DNA of 64,000 nt, taken from NCBI GenBank assembly GCA_950097015.1, contig CATNEN010000038.1, positions 24,155,001 through 24,219,000 on the forward strand. The letters are read 5' to 3'. Below are positions 46,362-55,797 of the stretch, one piece after another. Position numbers and translations under genes: made by a program. A model generated the notes under the pieces. It saw only the letters and a program-made list of their open reading frames with translations, ran no database searches and was not told where the DNA came from. Source of the DNA: Macrostomum hystrix (lineage: Eukaryota; Platyhelminthes; Macrostomidae). Position 1 is the first letter of the stretch, and the number at the start of each line of letters is the position of its first letter.

Positions 46362-46526
46362 AAAGTTTCCAATCCACAGTTTCCAATCCACATTTTCCAA
46401 TCCACAGTTTCCAATCCACAGTTTTCGATCAACAGTTTCCAGTCCACAGTTTTCGATCAACAGTTTCCAATCAACAGTTTCCAATCCACAGTTTCCAATC
46501 CACAGTTTCCAATCCACAGTTTCCAT
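46362..46526. repeat. 14-bp AGTTTCCAATCCAC array
   Basis: About 12 units of the same motif as at 46030-46110, with variants TTTTCGATCAACAG. The two patches are split by about 250 bp of unique sequence downstream of the NPF gene. Confidence 0.9.
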
Positions 46527-46727
46527 CGGAATTTTAGAAGTGTGCTTTTAAATTTTTAATGCTGACTTCACTTTTCAACAAATTTTCTTTAGATTATCGC
46601 CACCTGCAACGCAACAGTTTTAGTCGACTTCAGTTTATTAAGATCTCGGAACACATTTTAGTTGATAAAATTATTATTTGACATCATAGAAATGACGGAC
46701 AAATGATTTGATTGTTAATTTAAACTG

Positions 46728-46733
46728 TTTATT
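46728..46733 (-). other. polyadenylation signal of the NPF gene
   Basis: TTTATT on + is AATAAA on the minus strand, 26 bp downstream of the NPF stop codon at 46760. Confidence 0.6.
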
Positions 46734-46759
46734 AATTTTTAGACAGCCATCGGATAAAC

Positions 46760-48542
46760 CTATTCTGCCTGGGCTAGCTGCAACAGGCGGTTCAGCTTGT
46801 TGTCAACCGAGTTTAGGCGGGACAGAATGTACTTTTCAAAGCTTGAACGACCGGTTGACGAACCAATACGGTGGGACGAGTGGCCGCTGCGCTTACCGAA
46901 TCTGAAAACGAGAAAATGTTTGTTTATAAGTATTTTTATCTAACAAAATAGTGTTACATAATAATTCACAAAATACGTTTCTTTGTTAGGCAGGGTGTCA
47001 GTTTGTCAGGCAGGGTGTCAGTTTGTCAGGCAGGGTGTCAGTTTGTCAGGCAGGGTGTCAGTTTGTCAGGCAGGGTGTCAGTTTGTCAGGCAGGGTGTCA
47101 GTTTGTCAGGCAGGGTGTCAGTTTGTCAGGCAGGGTGTCAGTTTGTCAGGCAGGGTGTCAGTTTGTCAGGCAGGGTGTCAGTTTGTTAGACATGTTGTCA
47201 GTTTGTCAGACAGGGTGTCAGTTTGTTAGACATGTTGTCAGTTTGTCAGACAGGGTGTCAGTTTGTCAGACATGTTGTCAGTTTGTCAGACAGGGTGTCA
47301 GTTTGTTAGACATGTTGTCAGTTTGTCAGACAGGGTGTCAGTTTGTTAGACAGGGTGTCAGTTTGTTAGACATGTTGTCAGTTTGTCAGACAGGGTGTCA
47401 GTTTGTTAGACATGTTGTCAGTTTGTCAGACAGGGTGTCAGTTTGTTAGACATGTTGTCAGTTTGTCAGACAGGGTGTCAGTTTGTTAGACATGTTGTCA
47501 GTTTGTCAGACAGGGTGTCAGTTTGTTAGAAATGTTGTCAGTTTGTCAGACAGGGTGTCAGTTTGTCAGACAGGGAGTCAGTTGTTTTACTGTTATAGAC
47601 GAAATTTAAAAAAAAATTTGCTTAATAAACAAAAATCTAAGTAGGATTGCTGAAAATCATTAAAAAACAAAAAAAGGTTTCAAAAGCCTTTTCTATAAAA
47701 CTGAATGAAAGTATGAAGCTGGACATTTTTTTACGAAAAAAAATTTAGCAAGTAATTTTCGAAAAAATTACCTCTTGTTCCGCCAGTGTTGCTATTGTTT
47801 TAAATCATCATTAGTTAATTTTTTCGTGATTTTTTTAGAAATTTACTAAACAGATTTTTTGCAAAGCTATTTTGTTTTATTTTTCTCTCAGTTCAAATTG
47901 ACTTTTTGTTAACAAAAAGTTAATTGCTACGATTTTTTCACGTGATCAAAATGCTTGATGATTGACATAAATTCTATTTTAAAAAATCTGTTTTGCAAAT
48001 TTTTAATTTTTTAATTGCCGTGCGCAAATTTTTGTGCTAAGCAGGAACAGTTAAAGTAAGTTTTGAGTAGACCCCTGAGTAGGTAAGGGTCACAGGTTCG
48101 AATCTCCAGCACAGTGAGCAGTGTACACCCCAGTGAAAACTTTTCACTTCTCGATTCTTTGTTAAAATAAAAGTCAGGGCAGATTTACAACCGAGTGGGT
48201 AGGTGTACGTCCTTGTAAGCGGGTGTACATACATGTGAGCGGGTGTACAACCCTGTGAGCGGGTGTACAACCCTGTGAGCGGGTGAGCAGTAATTTATTA
48301 GAAACCTACCGCTGGCGTCCCAGCAGTTTCAGATAGGCCTCTAAATCTTTCATGTAGACTTTAAACTCCTCGATGGAGTTGAAGTGGGCCGGCTTGACAG
48401 GCGGCTCGAGTTGCCTCTTATTGGCGACCGTCAGCGAGTCCCCACCTTCGTAGTAGTCGCTAGCCGACGTGTAGGCCGTTGTCATGGCAACCAATAATAT
48501 CATTAGCGTCAGCGAGTGCAGTTGTCCACTCGATCGGGCCAT
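46760..48542 (-). CDS. neuropeptide F (NPY/NPF family) precursor
   Basis: Exons 48542-48310 and 46901-46760 (TAG), 124 aa. Signal peptide about 1-27 (hydrophobic core LTLMILLVAM), a short spacer, dibasic K42-R43, then a 36-residue peptide from Q44 to F79 beginning QLEPPVKPAH and ending YLKLLGRQRF, followed by G80 (amide donor) and K81-R82. The Pro-rich start and amphipathic helix fit the PP-fold. Family knowledge: NPF peptides are secreted, C-terminally amidated and act on NPY-like GPCRs, often in feeding. The intron is phase 2, inside the Arg codon before the final Phe, the position conserved across NPY/NPF genes. The C-flanking peptide (83-124) is basic and helical. Unusual: RQRF where RPRF is the common ending, and a spacer with KR before the peptide, which more often follows the signal peptide directly. 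The intron carries a 20-bp array. Confidence 0.93.
46985..47583. repeat. 20-bp minisatellite in the NPF intron
   Basis: 30 units of GTTTGTCAGGCAGGGTGTCA. The first ten are almost identical; after about 47180 GTTTGTTAGACATGTTGTCA alternates with GTTTGTCAGACAGGGTGTCA to form a 40-bp dimer repeat. It lies inside the intron 46902-48309, starting about 85 bp from the acceptor. Confidence 0.97.
48050..48190 (+). mobile_element. tRNA-like SINE fragment in the NPF intron
   Basis: GGGTCACAGGTTCGAATCTC is a canonical B-box/T-arm, followed by CAGCACAGTGAGCAGTGTAC and a tail containing AAAATAAAAGTCAGGG. No full tRNA fold. It runs into a small 20-bp array (48190-48290). Confidence 0.45.
48190..48292. repeat. 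20-bp GCGGGTGTACAACCCTGTGA mini-array
   Basis: About five units next to the NPF exon-1 donor; the last unit ends 17 bp from the donor at 48309. Confidence 0.88.
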
Positions 48543-48556
48543 ATTATTGTTCTGTT

Positions 48557-48631
48557 CTAAATTTAAAAGCGGTTTAGTTGAAAATAATTCCATTAATGGA
48601 TAGAAATATAACACCTATTTAGGAGTCTTAC
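48557..48631 (-). other. probable 5' UTR intron of the NPF gene
   Basis: Donor AAG|GTAAGA after 48632 and acceptor TTTAAATTTAG before 48556 on the minus strand. Splicing it would leave a short non-coding first exon between the TATA box and 48632. Confidence 0.5.
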
Positions 48632-48707
48632 CTTCGAAGTACAGTAAATCCTGGAATCAGTTATTCCCCAAGGTAATAGCAGCGTGTTTGAAGCGGTCTC
48701 AGAACAG

Positions 48708-48715
48708 TATTTATA
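48708..48715 (-). promoter_or_regulatory. TATA box of the NPF gene
   Basis: TATAAATA on the minus strand. A start of transcription about 30 bp downstream (near 48680) would give a short leader before the donor at 48632. Confidence 0.5.
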
Positions 48716-48894
48716 GTTTGGAATGATGCAATGTGGGATATTTGGATAGCTTCCGATTGGATCTTCCCAATGTGGGATATTTTTCTCCGATCGGTTAAAA
48801 TAGAAACAGCCAATCCAACCACGCAGGCTGCTTCTTGACTCCCATAGGATAATCATAGGATTATTCTAATCTGGCTCAAATCTCCCATTCACTT

Positions 48895-50262
48895 CAGCTT
48901 CCCCTTAGCCCTTCTTTTAGCTTTCCACTTAGCCATTCCCTTAGTCTTCCCTTAGCCTTCTCTTAGTCTTCCTCTTAGCCATTCCCTTAGTCTTCCTCTT
49001 AGCCATTTCCTTAGTCTTCCTCTTAGCCATTCCCTTAGTCTTCCTCTTAGCCATTTCCTTAGTCTTCCTCTTAGCCATTCCCTTAGTCTTCCTCTTAGCC
49101 TTCTCTTAGTCTTCCTCTTAGCCATTCCCTTAGTCTTCCTCTTAGCCATTCCCTTAGTCTTCCTCTTAGCCATTCCCTTAGTCTTCCTCTTAGCCTTCTC
49201 TTAGTCTTCCTCTTAGCCATTCCCTTAGTCTTCCTCTTAGCCATTCCCTTAGTCTTCCTCTTAGCCATTCCCTTAGTCTTCCTCTTAGCCATTCCCTTAG
49301 TCTTCCTCTTAGCCATTCCCTTAGTCTTCCTCTTAGCCATTCCCTTAGTCTTCCTCTTAGCCATTCCCTTAGTCTTCCTCTTAGCCTTCCCTTAGTCTTC
49401 CTCTTAGCCATTCCCTTAGTCTTCCTCTTAGCCATTCCCTTAGTCTTCCTCTTAGCCATTCCCTTAGTCTTCCTCTTAGCCATTCCCTTAGTCTTCCTCT
49501 TAGCCTTCTCTTAGTCTTCCTCTTAGCCATTCCCTTAGTCTTCCTCTTAGCCATTCCCTTAGTCTTCCTCTTAGCCATTCCCTTAGTCTTCCTCTTAGCC
49601 ATTCCCTTAGTCTTCCTCTTAGCCTTCTCTTAGTCTTCCTCTTAGCCATTCCCTTAGTCTTCCTCTTAGCCATTCCCTTAGTCTTCCTCTTAGCCATTCC
49701 CTTAGTCTTCCTCTTAGCCTTCCCTTAGTCTTCCTCTTAGCCATTCCCTGAGTCTTCCTCTTAGCCTTCTCTTAGTCTTCCTCTTAGCCATTCCCTTAGT
49801 CTTCCCCTTAGCCATTCCCTTAGTCTTCCTCTTAGCCATTCCCTTAGTCTTCCTCTTAGCCATTCCCTTAGTCTTCCACTTAGCCTTCTCTTAGTCTTCC
49901 TCTTAGCCTTCCCTTAGTCTTCCTCTTAGCCTTCCCTTAGTCTTCCTCTTAGCCATTCCCTTAGTCTTCCTCTTAGCCATTCCCTTAGTCTTCCACTTAG
50001 CCTTCTCTTAGTCTTCCTCTTAGCCATTCACTTAGTCTTCCTCTTAGCCATTCCCTTAGTCTTCCTCTTAGCCATTCCCTTAGTCTTCCACTTAGCCTTC
50101 TCTTAGTCTTCCTCTTAGCCATTCCCTTAGTCTTCCTCTTAGCCATTCCCTTAGTCTTCCTCTTAGCCTTCTCTTAGTCTTCCTCTTAGCCTTCCCTTAG
50201 TCTTCCTCTTAGCCATTCCCTTAGTCTTCCTCTTAGCCATTCCCTTAGTCTTCCTCTTGTGT
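48895..50262. repeat. 24/23-bp minisatellite CTTAGCCATTCCCTTAGTCT
   Basis: About 57 copies of a 24-bp unit ending TCCT, punctuated by 23-bp or shorter variants with CTTAGCCTTCTCTTAGTCTT. The short variants shift the frame, so basic Arg/Lys/Leu frames on the minus strand break repeatedly and are artefacts. Confidence 0.96.
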
Positions 50263-50784
50263 TTGTTCCAGAAATAATGGTGTGCGAGTCCTTTGTTTTT
50301 AATTACTGATTTAGCCTGCTCTAAAATTAGAAATCAAACAACGGTTATCGTCTGTGAAGCTGAAAGTTTGATGGAGAAAAGTGAACTGATTGTTAAAAAA
50401 ATCTCTTGCTTCTTATATTTATTTCCAAGGCGGCAACACTATAAAGAAGAAACAGAGAAGTCGCTGCTAGCAATGCAGATTTCTACTGCTACAATAAAAT
50501 AGTATCGGGTGAAGAATGCGAGGCAAGTGAAGTATGTGAATCCACCTATGCATGATGGAATGACCTATGCAAATAATTCTACTCACATATGCTAGTCAGT
50601 CCCCCTCTTCTCATTTTCTAGGAAATGCCACTTGGCTTGGTAATCAAAGCTTCTCTGCTCAAATATGCATGCTCGTGTGTCCTCAAAGTACTCAACATTT
50701 TGCATCCTATAGTTCAATCATTCATTAATCGTTAGATTCTAGATTCCATTCTTGGGATATTCACTAAATTCGCAGGTAGAAACA

Positions 50785-51598
50785 GGCCATGGGAATAGGG
50801 GAAGAGTATGGGATAACTAGAAAGGTTATGGGATAATGAAGAAGGGTATGGGATAACTAGAAAGGTTATGGGATAATGAAGAAGGGTATGGGATAACTAG
50901 AAAGGTTATGGGATAATGAAGAAGGGTATGGGATAACTAGAAAGGTTATGGGATAATGAAGAAGGGTATGGGATAACCAGGTAGGGCATAGGATAAGTTA
51001 GGAAATTTTTGGGATAACCAGGAAGGGCATAGGATAAGTTAGGAAATTTATGAGATAACCAGGAAGGGTATAGGATAACCAGGAAGGGTATGGGATAACC
51101 GGGAAGGGTATGGGATAACCAGGAAGGGTATGGGATAATGAGGAAGGGTATGAGATAATAAATAAGGGTATGGGATAATAAAGAAGGGTATGGGATAATA
51201 AAGAAGGGTATGGGATAATAAAGAAGGGTATGGGATAACCAAGAAGGGTATGGGATAATCAGGAAGGGTATGGGATAATAAAGAAAGGTATGGGATAATA
51301 AAGAAGGGTATGTGATAATAAAGAAAGGTAATGGGATAATAAAGAAGGGTATGGGATAATAAAGAAGGGTATGGGATAATAAAGAAAGGTATGGGATAAT
51401 AAAGAAGGGTATGTGATAATAAAGAAAGGTAATGGGATAATAAAGAAGGGTATGGGATAATAAAGAAGGGTATGGGATAATAAAGAAGGGTATGGGATAA
51501 TAAAGAAGGGTATGGGATAATAAAGAAGGGTATGGGATAACCAAGAAGGGTATGGGATAATAAAGAAGGGTATGGGATAATAAAGAAGGGTATGGGTA
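50785..51598. repeat. 20-bp minisatellite GGTATGGGATAATAAAGAAG
   Basis: About 40 units. The left part has GGATAACTAGAAAGGTTAT and GGATAACCAGGAAGGGTAT variants, the right part is nearly uniform. Two variants repeat as a 120-bp block (51280-51440). Confidence 0.96.
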
Positions 51599-51981
51599 TT
51601 CAAAATTCTGTTGTTGAAAACATAATACTGTAAAATAAATGCAATAGAGACCGACTTTTGCCATAGACAGTCTCCAGGATAGGGATGCGTATAAGAGCCT
51701 TATCAAGGACAACTTGATAACTTATAATTGGGACTGTGTGAACCTAGAACCAGCCTAGAACCTAGAGCCAGTGAGCAAGTAGTTAACAAATATTGATCAT
51801 CTTTGGCACATATATTTCGCGAAGAACTAAATTTGCCATAGACATAAGTTTAAAATCAGCAGAGCAACTCACGATACAAACACCTAGCTGAACTAAAAGA
51901 ACTTAGGCTTTAATGACTTGCCTACAGACTTGTTTTGTTAAACTTTACGCTCAGGCATCGACTATCAATCATTCTGACACC

Positions 51982-52616
51982 ATGGATCAGCCAACATATC
52001 TGGCCTTCGCTCCCCTGGCACGGCTTTGGCGAGAGGACGATTTTAAAATCAAATCGATCAAAAATCTGTCACCAAGGCATAAAGAATTGCTTAAACAAAC
52101 TGCTCTAGATATGCACCTCACTACCGCCTGCTCAGTGCTAACCATTGTTATGTTTAACGGCATGATAGCAGCTCTCTGTTCGGGTGAGTAGCCTCTCACT
52201 GTTAGCCTCTCACTGTTAGCCTCTCGCTGTTAGCCTCTCACTGTTAGCCTCTCACTGTTAGCCTCTCGCTGTTAGCCTCTCACTGTTAGCCTCTCACTGT
52301 TAGTCTCTCACTGTTAGCCTCTCACTGTTAGCCTCTCACTGTTAGCCTCTCACTGTTAGCCTCTCACTGTTAGCCTCTCACTGTTAGCCTCTCACTGTTA
52401 GCCTCTCACTGTTAGCCTCTCACTGTTAGCCTCTCACTGTTTTCTGCAGGCATAACCATGTACAAAACCGCGGGCAAGCGGACTCAACAGGTGATGGACA
52501 TTGAGTATGCTGGAAGAATACTCATTCTCATCGGATGGAGCTGCTTTATCCTGCTAATTCTCACCATGTTGCTAGTGAAGAATACTGGCAGTCGCTCGGG
52601 TGCTCTAGACGGTTGA
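51982..52616 (+). CDS. small two-TM protein, two exons
   Basis: Exons 51982-52183 and 52450-52616 (TGA), phase 1, 122 aa. ATG at 51982 is preferred because CACCATGG is a strong start context; an in-frame ATG at 51913 would add 23 residues. The N-terminus is charged; TM segments lie at about 48-68 (LTTACSVLTIVMFNGMIAAL) and 90-109 (LILIGWSCFILLILTMLLV), with a basic loop KTAGKRTQQ between. AATAAA at 52727-52732. The family is not recognised. The whole intron is a 14-bp array, so the exon joining rests on GTGAGT, TTTCTGCAG and a TM pattern that continues across it. Confidence 0.75.
52188..52441. repeat. 14-bp minisatellite making up an entire intron
   Basis: About 18 copies of GTTAGCCTCTCACT. 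The intron starts GTGAGTAGCCTCTCACT, so the donor itself looks like the first unit; the last unit ends 8 bp before the first base of exon 2 (52450). Confidence 0.97.
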
Positions 52617-52726
52617 GCGCCACTTGAGTTGATTGCTCTTTATCGATTTAAACCTTGTTAATTTAACTACACTTTTTGTCAAAGTGCGCAAACTAAAAAA
52701 TTGATTCGTTAAATGATTTAACTAAC

Positions 52727-52732
52727 AATAAA
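52727..52732 (+). other. polyadenylation signal
   Basis: AATAAA 111 bp after the stop codon of the two-TM protein gene. Confidence 0.6.
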
Positions 52733-52864
52733 TGCTCAACTTGGCCGTCTTACAGTTTAAACATTCTACTCCAAAAGAAAAAGAAAAAAAAGAATACGAA
52801 ATAGTCTCGTGTGGCAATTTTGTTCAAATTCTCTCCTGTTCACGTTACCTTTCTCAGGTTATCA

Positions 52865-53485
52865 CTCTTCTCTCTCCATCTTCCTTTCTGTCCGGTTTTT
52901 CTCCCGATCCTTCTGTCTCCTCCTCCTTCTCTCCCTTCCCTTCTCCCCCTCCTCCTTCTCTCCCTCCTCCTTCTCTCCCTCCTTCTCTCTCCCTCCTTCT
53001 CTCTCCCTCCTCCTTCTCTCCCTCCTCCTTCTCTCCCTCCTCCTTCTCTACCTCCTCCTTCTCTCCCTCCTCCTTCTCTCCCTCCTCCTTCTCTACCTCC
53101 TCCTTCTCTCCCTCCTTCTCTCTCCCTCCTCCTTCTCTCCCTCCTCCTTCTCTCCCTCCTCCTTGTCTCCCTCCTTCTCTCTCCCTCCTCCTTCTCTCCC
53201 TCCTCCTTCTCTCCCTCCTCCTTCTCTCCCTCCTCCTTCTCTCCCTCCTCCTTCTCTCCCTCCTCCTTCTCTCCCTCCTCCTTCTCTCCCTCCTCCTTCT
53301 CTCCCTCCTCCTTCTCTCCCTCCTCCTTCTATCCCTCCTCCTTCTCTCCCTCCTCCTTCTCTCCCTCCTCCTTCTCTCCCTCCTCCTTCTCTCCCTCCTC
53401 CTTCTCTCCCTCCTCCTTCTCTCCCTCCTCCTTCTCTCCCTCCTCCTTCTCTCCCTCCTCCTTCTCTCCCTCCTCCTTCTCGCTA
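52865..53485. repeat. 15-bp homopyrimidine minisatellite CTCCCTCCTCCTTCT
   Basis: About 40 units, pure C/T on the + strand for most of 600 bp. It is degenerate at the left and nearly perfect from 53180. Could form triplex (H-DNA). Ser/Leu/Pro frames here are artefacts. Confidence 0.96.
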
Positions 53486-53964
53486 ATTATTTGCTGACCT
53501 ACCCCCAAAATATTTCTATGTTTCTCTCATTCAAGAGTATCATAGGAATCTAAGCAAGAGACTAAAATTAATCAGACAGCCAATGAAGTAACAAGATACA
53601 TATAGCTTACACTTGATCTTACTCTATAATGTCTACCCTTTTATAGTCTTGTTGACTCATTGGTTGTCTATAAAAAAACCATATCCGGTGGGTTAACATA
53701 ATGCTAATTCACTCGTATAAGCAACATATCTGATTACAATGGCTTGAAAATAGATATATTTTGAACTGCTCGTTGTAGTGGACACTTGTATAGGGAATCA
53801 GCTATTCAGGAAGTGAGGTTTACGCACAAACTCGACATATATCTAGAAGGTACAAAGACGAGTTAATTTAGCAACTTGAACCGGCATTAACTTTCTAAGA
53901 CTTTTTGGAGATATAGTAAGTAACAAAGTTGCAAATTATTTTATTGGTTATTATGTATACCAAG

Positions 53965-55156
53965 CAAGCCCATTGGAAATCCATCCCATCGGCTAGACTA
54001 GCAATCCATTCCATTCCCATCGGCTACACTAACAATCCATTCCATTCCCATCGGCTAGACTAGCAATCCATTCCATTCCCATCGGCTAGACTAGCAATCC
54101 ATTCCATTCCCATCTGCTAGACTAGCAATCCATTCCATTCCCATCGGCTAGACTAGCAATCCATTCCATTTCCATCGGCTAGACTAGCAATCCATTCCAT
54201 TCCCATCTGCTAGACTAGTAATCCATTCCATTCCCATCGGCTAGACTAGCAATCCATTCCATTCCCATCGGCTAGACTAGCAATCCATTCCATTCCTATC
54301 GGCTAGACTAGCAATCCATTCCATTCCCATCTGCTAGACTAGCAATCCATTCCATTCCCATCGGCTAGACTAGCAATCCATTCCATTCCTATCGGCTAGA
54401 CTAGCAATCCATTCCATTCCTATCGGCTAGACTAGCAATCCATTCCATTCCTATCGGCTAGACTAGCAATCCATTCCATTCCCATCTGCTAGACTAGCAA
54501 TCCATTCCATTCCCATCTGCTAGACTAGCAATCCATTCCATTCCCATCTGCTAGACTAGCAATCCATTCCATTCCTATCGGCTAGACTAGCAATCCATTC
54601 CATTCCTATCGGCTAGACTAGCAATCCATTCCATTCCCATCTGCTAGACTAGCAATCCATTCCATTCCTATCGGCTAGACTAGCAATCCATTCCATTCCT
54701 ATCGGCTAGACTAGCAATCCATTCCATTCCTATCGGCTAGACTAGCAATCCATTCCATTTCCATCTGCTAGACTAGCAATCCATTCCATTCCCATCTGCT
54801 AGACTAGCAATCCATTCCATTCCCATCTGCTAGACTAGCAATCCATTCCATTCCCATCGGCTAGACTAGCAATCCATTCCATTCCCATCTGCTAGACTAG
54901 CAATCCATTCCATTCCCATCGGCTAGACTAGCAATCCATTCCATTCCCATCTGCTAGACTAGCAATCTATTCCATTCCCATCGGCTAGACTAGCAATCCA
55001 TTCCATTCCCATCTGCTAGACTAGCAATCTATTCCATTCCCATCGGCTAGACTAGCAATCCATTCCATTTCCATCGGCTAGACTAGCAATCCATTCCATT
55101 CCTATCTGCTAGACTAGCAATCCATTCCATTCCTATCGGCTAGACTAGCAATCCAT
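53965..55156. repeat. 31-bp minisatellite (ACTAGCAATCCATT family)
   Basis: About 38 copies with core GGCTAGACTAGCAATCCATT then CCATTCCCATC. C/T and G/T variants (CGGC or CTGC; CCCATC or CCTATC) occur in blocks. It ends about 38 bp before the ATG at 55194 and shares its core with 26170-26475. Confidence 0.96.
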
Positions 55157-55193
55157 AGCTGAATCGAATGATTATTTGACACCCCAGACCAGA

Positions 55194-55523
55194 ATGTCAG
55201 CAGTCGGCAGTCCTGGCAGCTGTCAAATATTTGGCTACCGGGTCACACTGTCCGTAGCTCAAACCTGGCTAGCACTGGTTGGCATAGCAGCCGCCCTGCT
55301 GTTGAACATCATCTTCATCAGTCTGACTGTACATCTCTGCGCTTCGAATCGTCGTCTTAGGCGGAGCGCCACTTATCGAGCGAGTCCGTCTAGCGGTCGT
55401 CTGGTGTTCGACAACTGCTCGCCAACCGAAGTTGACGACGGTAGAAACTCGAAACTGGTGTCAGTGAACAGTAAGTCAAGTGCTGCAGCTGCTGCTGCTG
55501 CTACTGGAACGGCAGCCAACTAA
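55194..55523 (+). CDS. small single-TM protein
   Basis: 109 aa from ATG 55194 to TAA at 55521-55523. The TM is at about residues 23-49 (WLALVGIAAALLLNIIFISL), preceded by a short Ser/Gly-rich end and followed by an Arg-rich stretch (SNRRLRRSATYR), giving cytoplasmic-C topology by the positive-inside rule. It ends in Ser then an Ala run from a GCT repeat. A CACCCCAG acceptor at 55177-55184 means this may be the last exon of a longer gene with the adjacent array in its intron. AATAAA at 55602-55607. Family unknown. Confidence 0.6.
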   Translation: MSAVGSPGSCQIFGYRVTLSVAQTWLALVGIAAALLLNIIFISLTVHLCASNRRLRRSATYRASPSSGRLVFDNCSPTEVDDGRNSKLVSVNSKSSAAAAAAATGTAAN

Positions 55524-55797
55524 TTGATATTGTACTCAAAACTCGTTGCAAGATAGTAGTAAACTATGAAGTTTCAGTAAGTAAAGATTTGTTTATAATA
55601 AAATAAATGAACCAACCATTTTAAACTGTCATTTTTTTATACAAATAACAAAGATAATTAAATAAATTGTTAGAATTACGATTATTTTTAATTAGATGAA
55701 TCGAGAAATTGAGAAAACTTCTTAAATTAAAAAGATTTTCACGAAAACCGACGATTTTTAATCATTATTATAATCGAATTTTAAGAATAAAAATATA

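Larger units (their letters stand above)
42713..46727. other. gene-poor region between desaturase and NPF gene
   Basis: Mostly AT-rich unique sequence. It contains a SINE body at 43695-43885, the array at 45115-45800 and short GTTTCCAATCCACA arrays near 46030 and 46362. Open frames at 43656-43937 and 44327-44692 show no protein signature. Confidence 0.5.
48717..51981. other. intergenic region dominated by two arrays
   Basis: Contains the arrays at 48895-50262 and 50785-51598. The unique part at 50265-50780 shows no supported gene. The last 350 bp should hold the promoter of the gene at 51982. Confidence 0.5.

Noticed and set aside
46985-47583. Regular repeats that look like a CRISPR array
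   Set aside because: No unique spacers; units follow each other directly, and the setting is an intron of an animal gene. The same applies to all other arrays here.
48952-49697. Several basic Arg/Lys/Leu frames resembling a repetitive nuclear protein
   Set aside because: They are the 24/23-bp array; unit-length variants break the frame repeatedly and fragments overlap in different frames.
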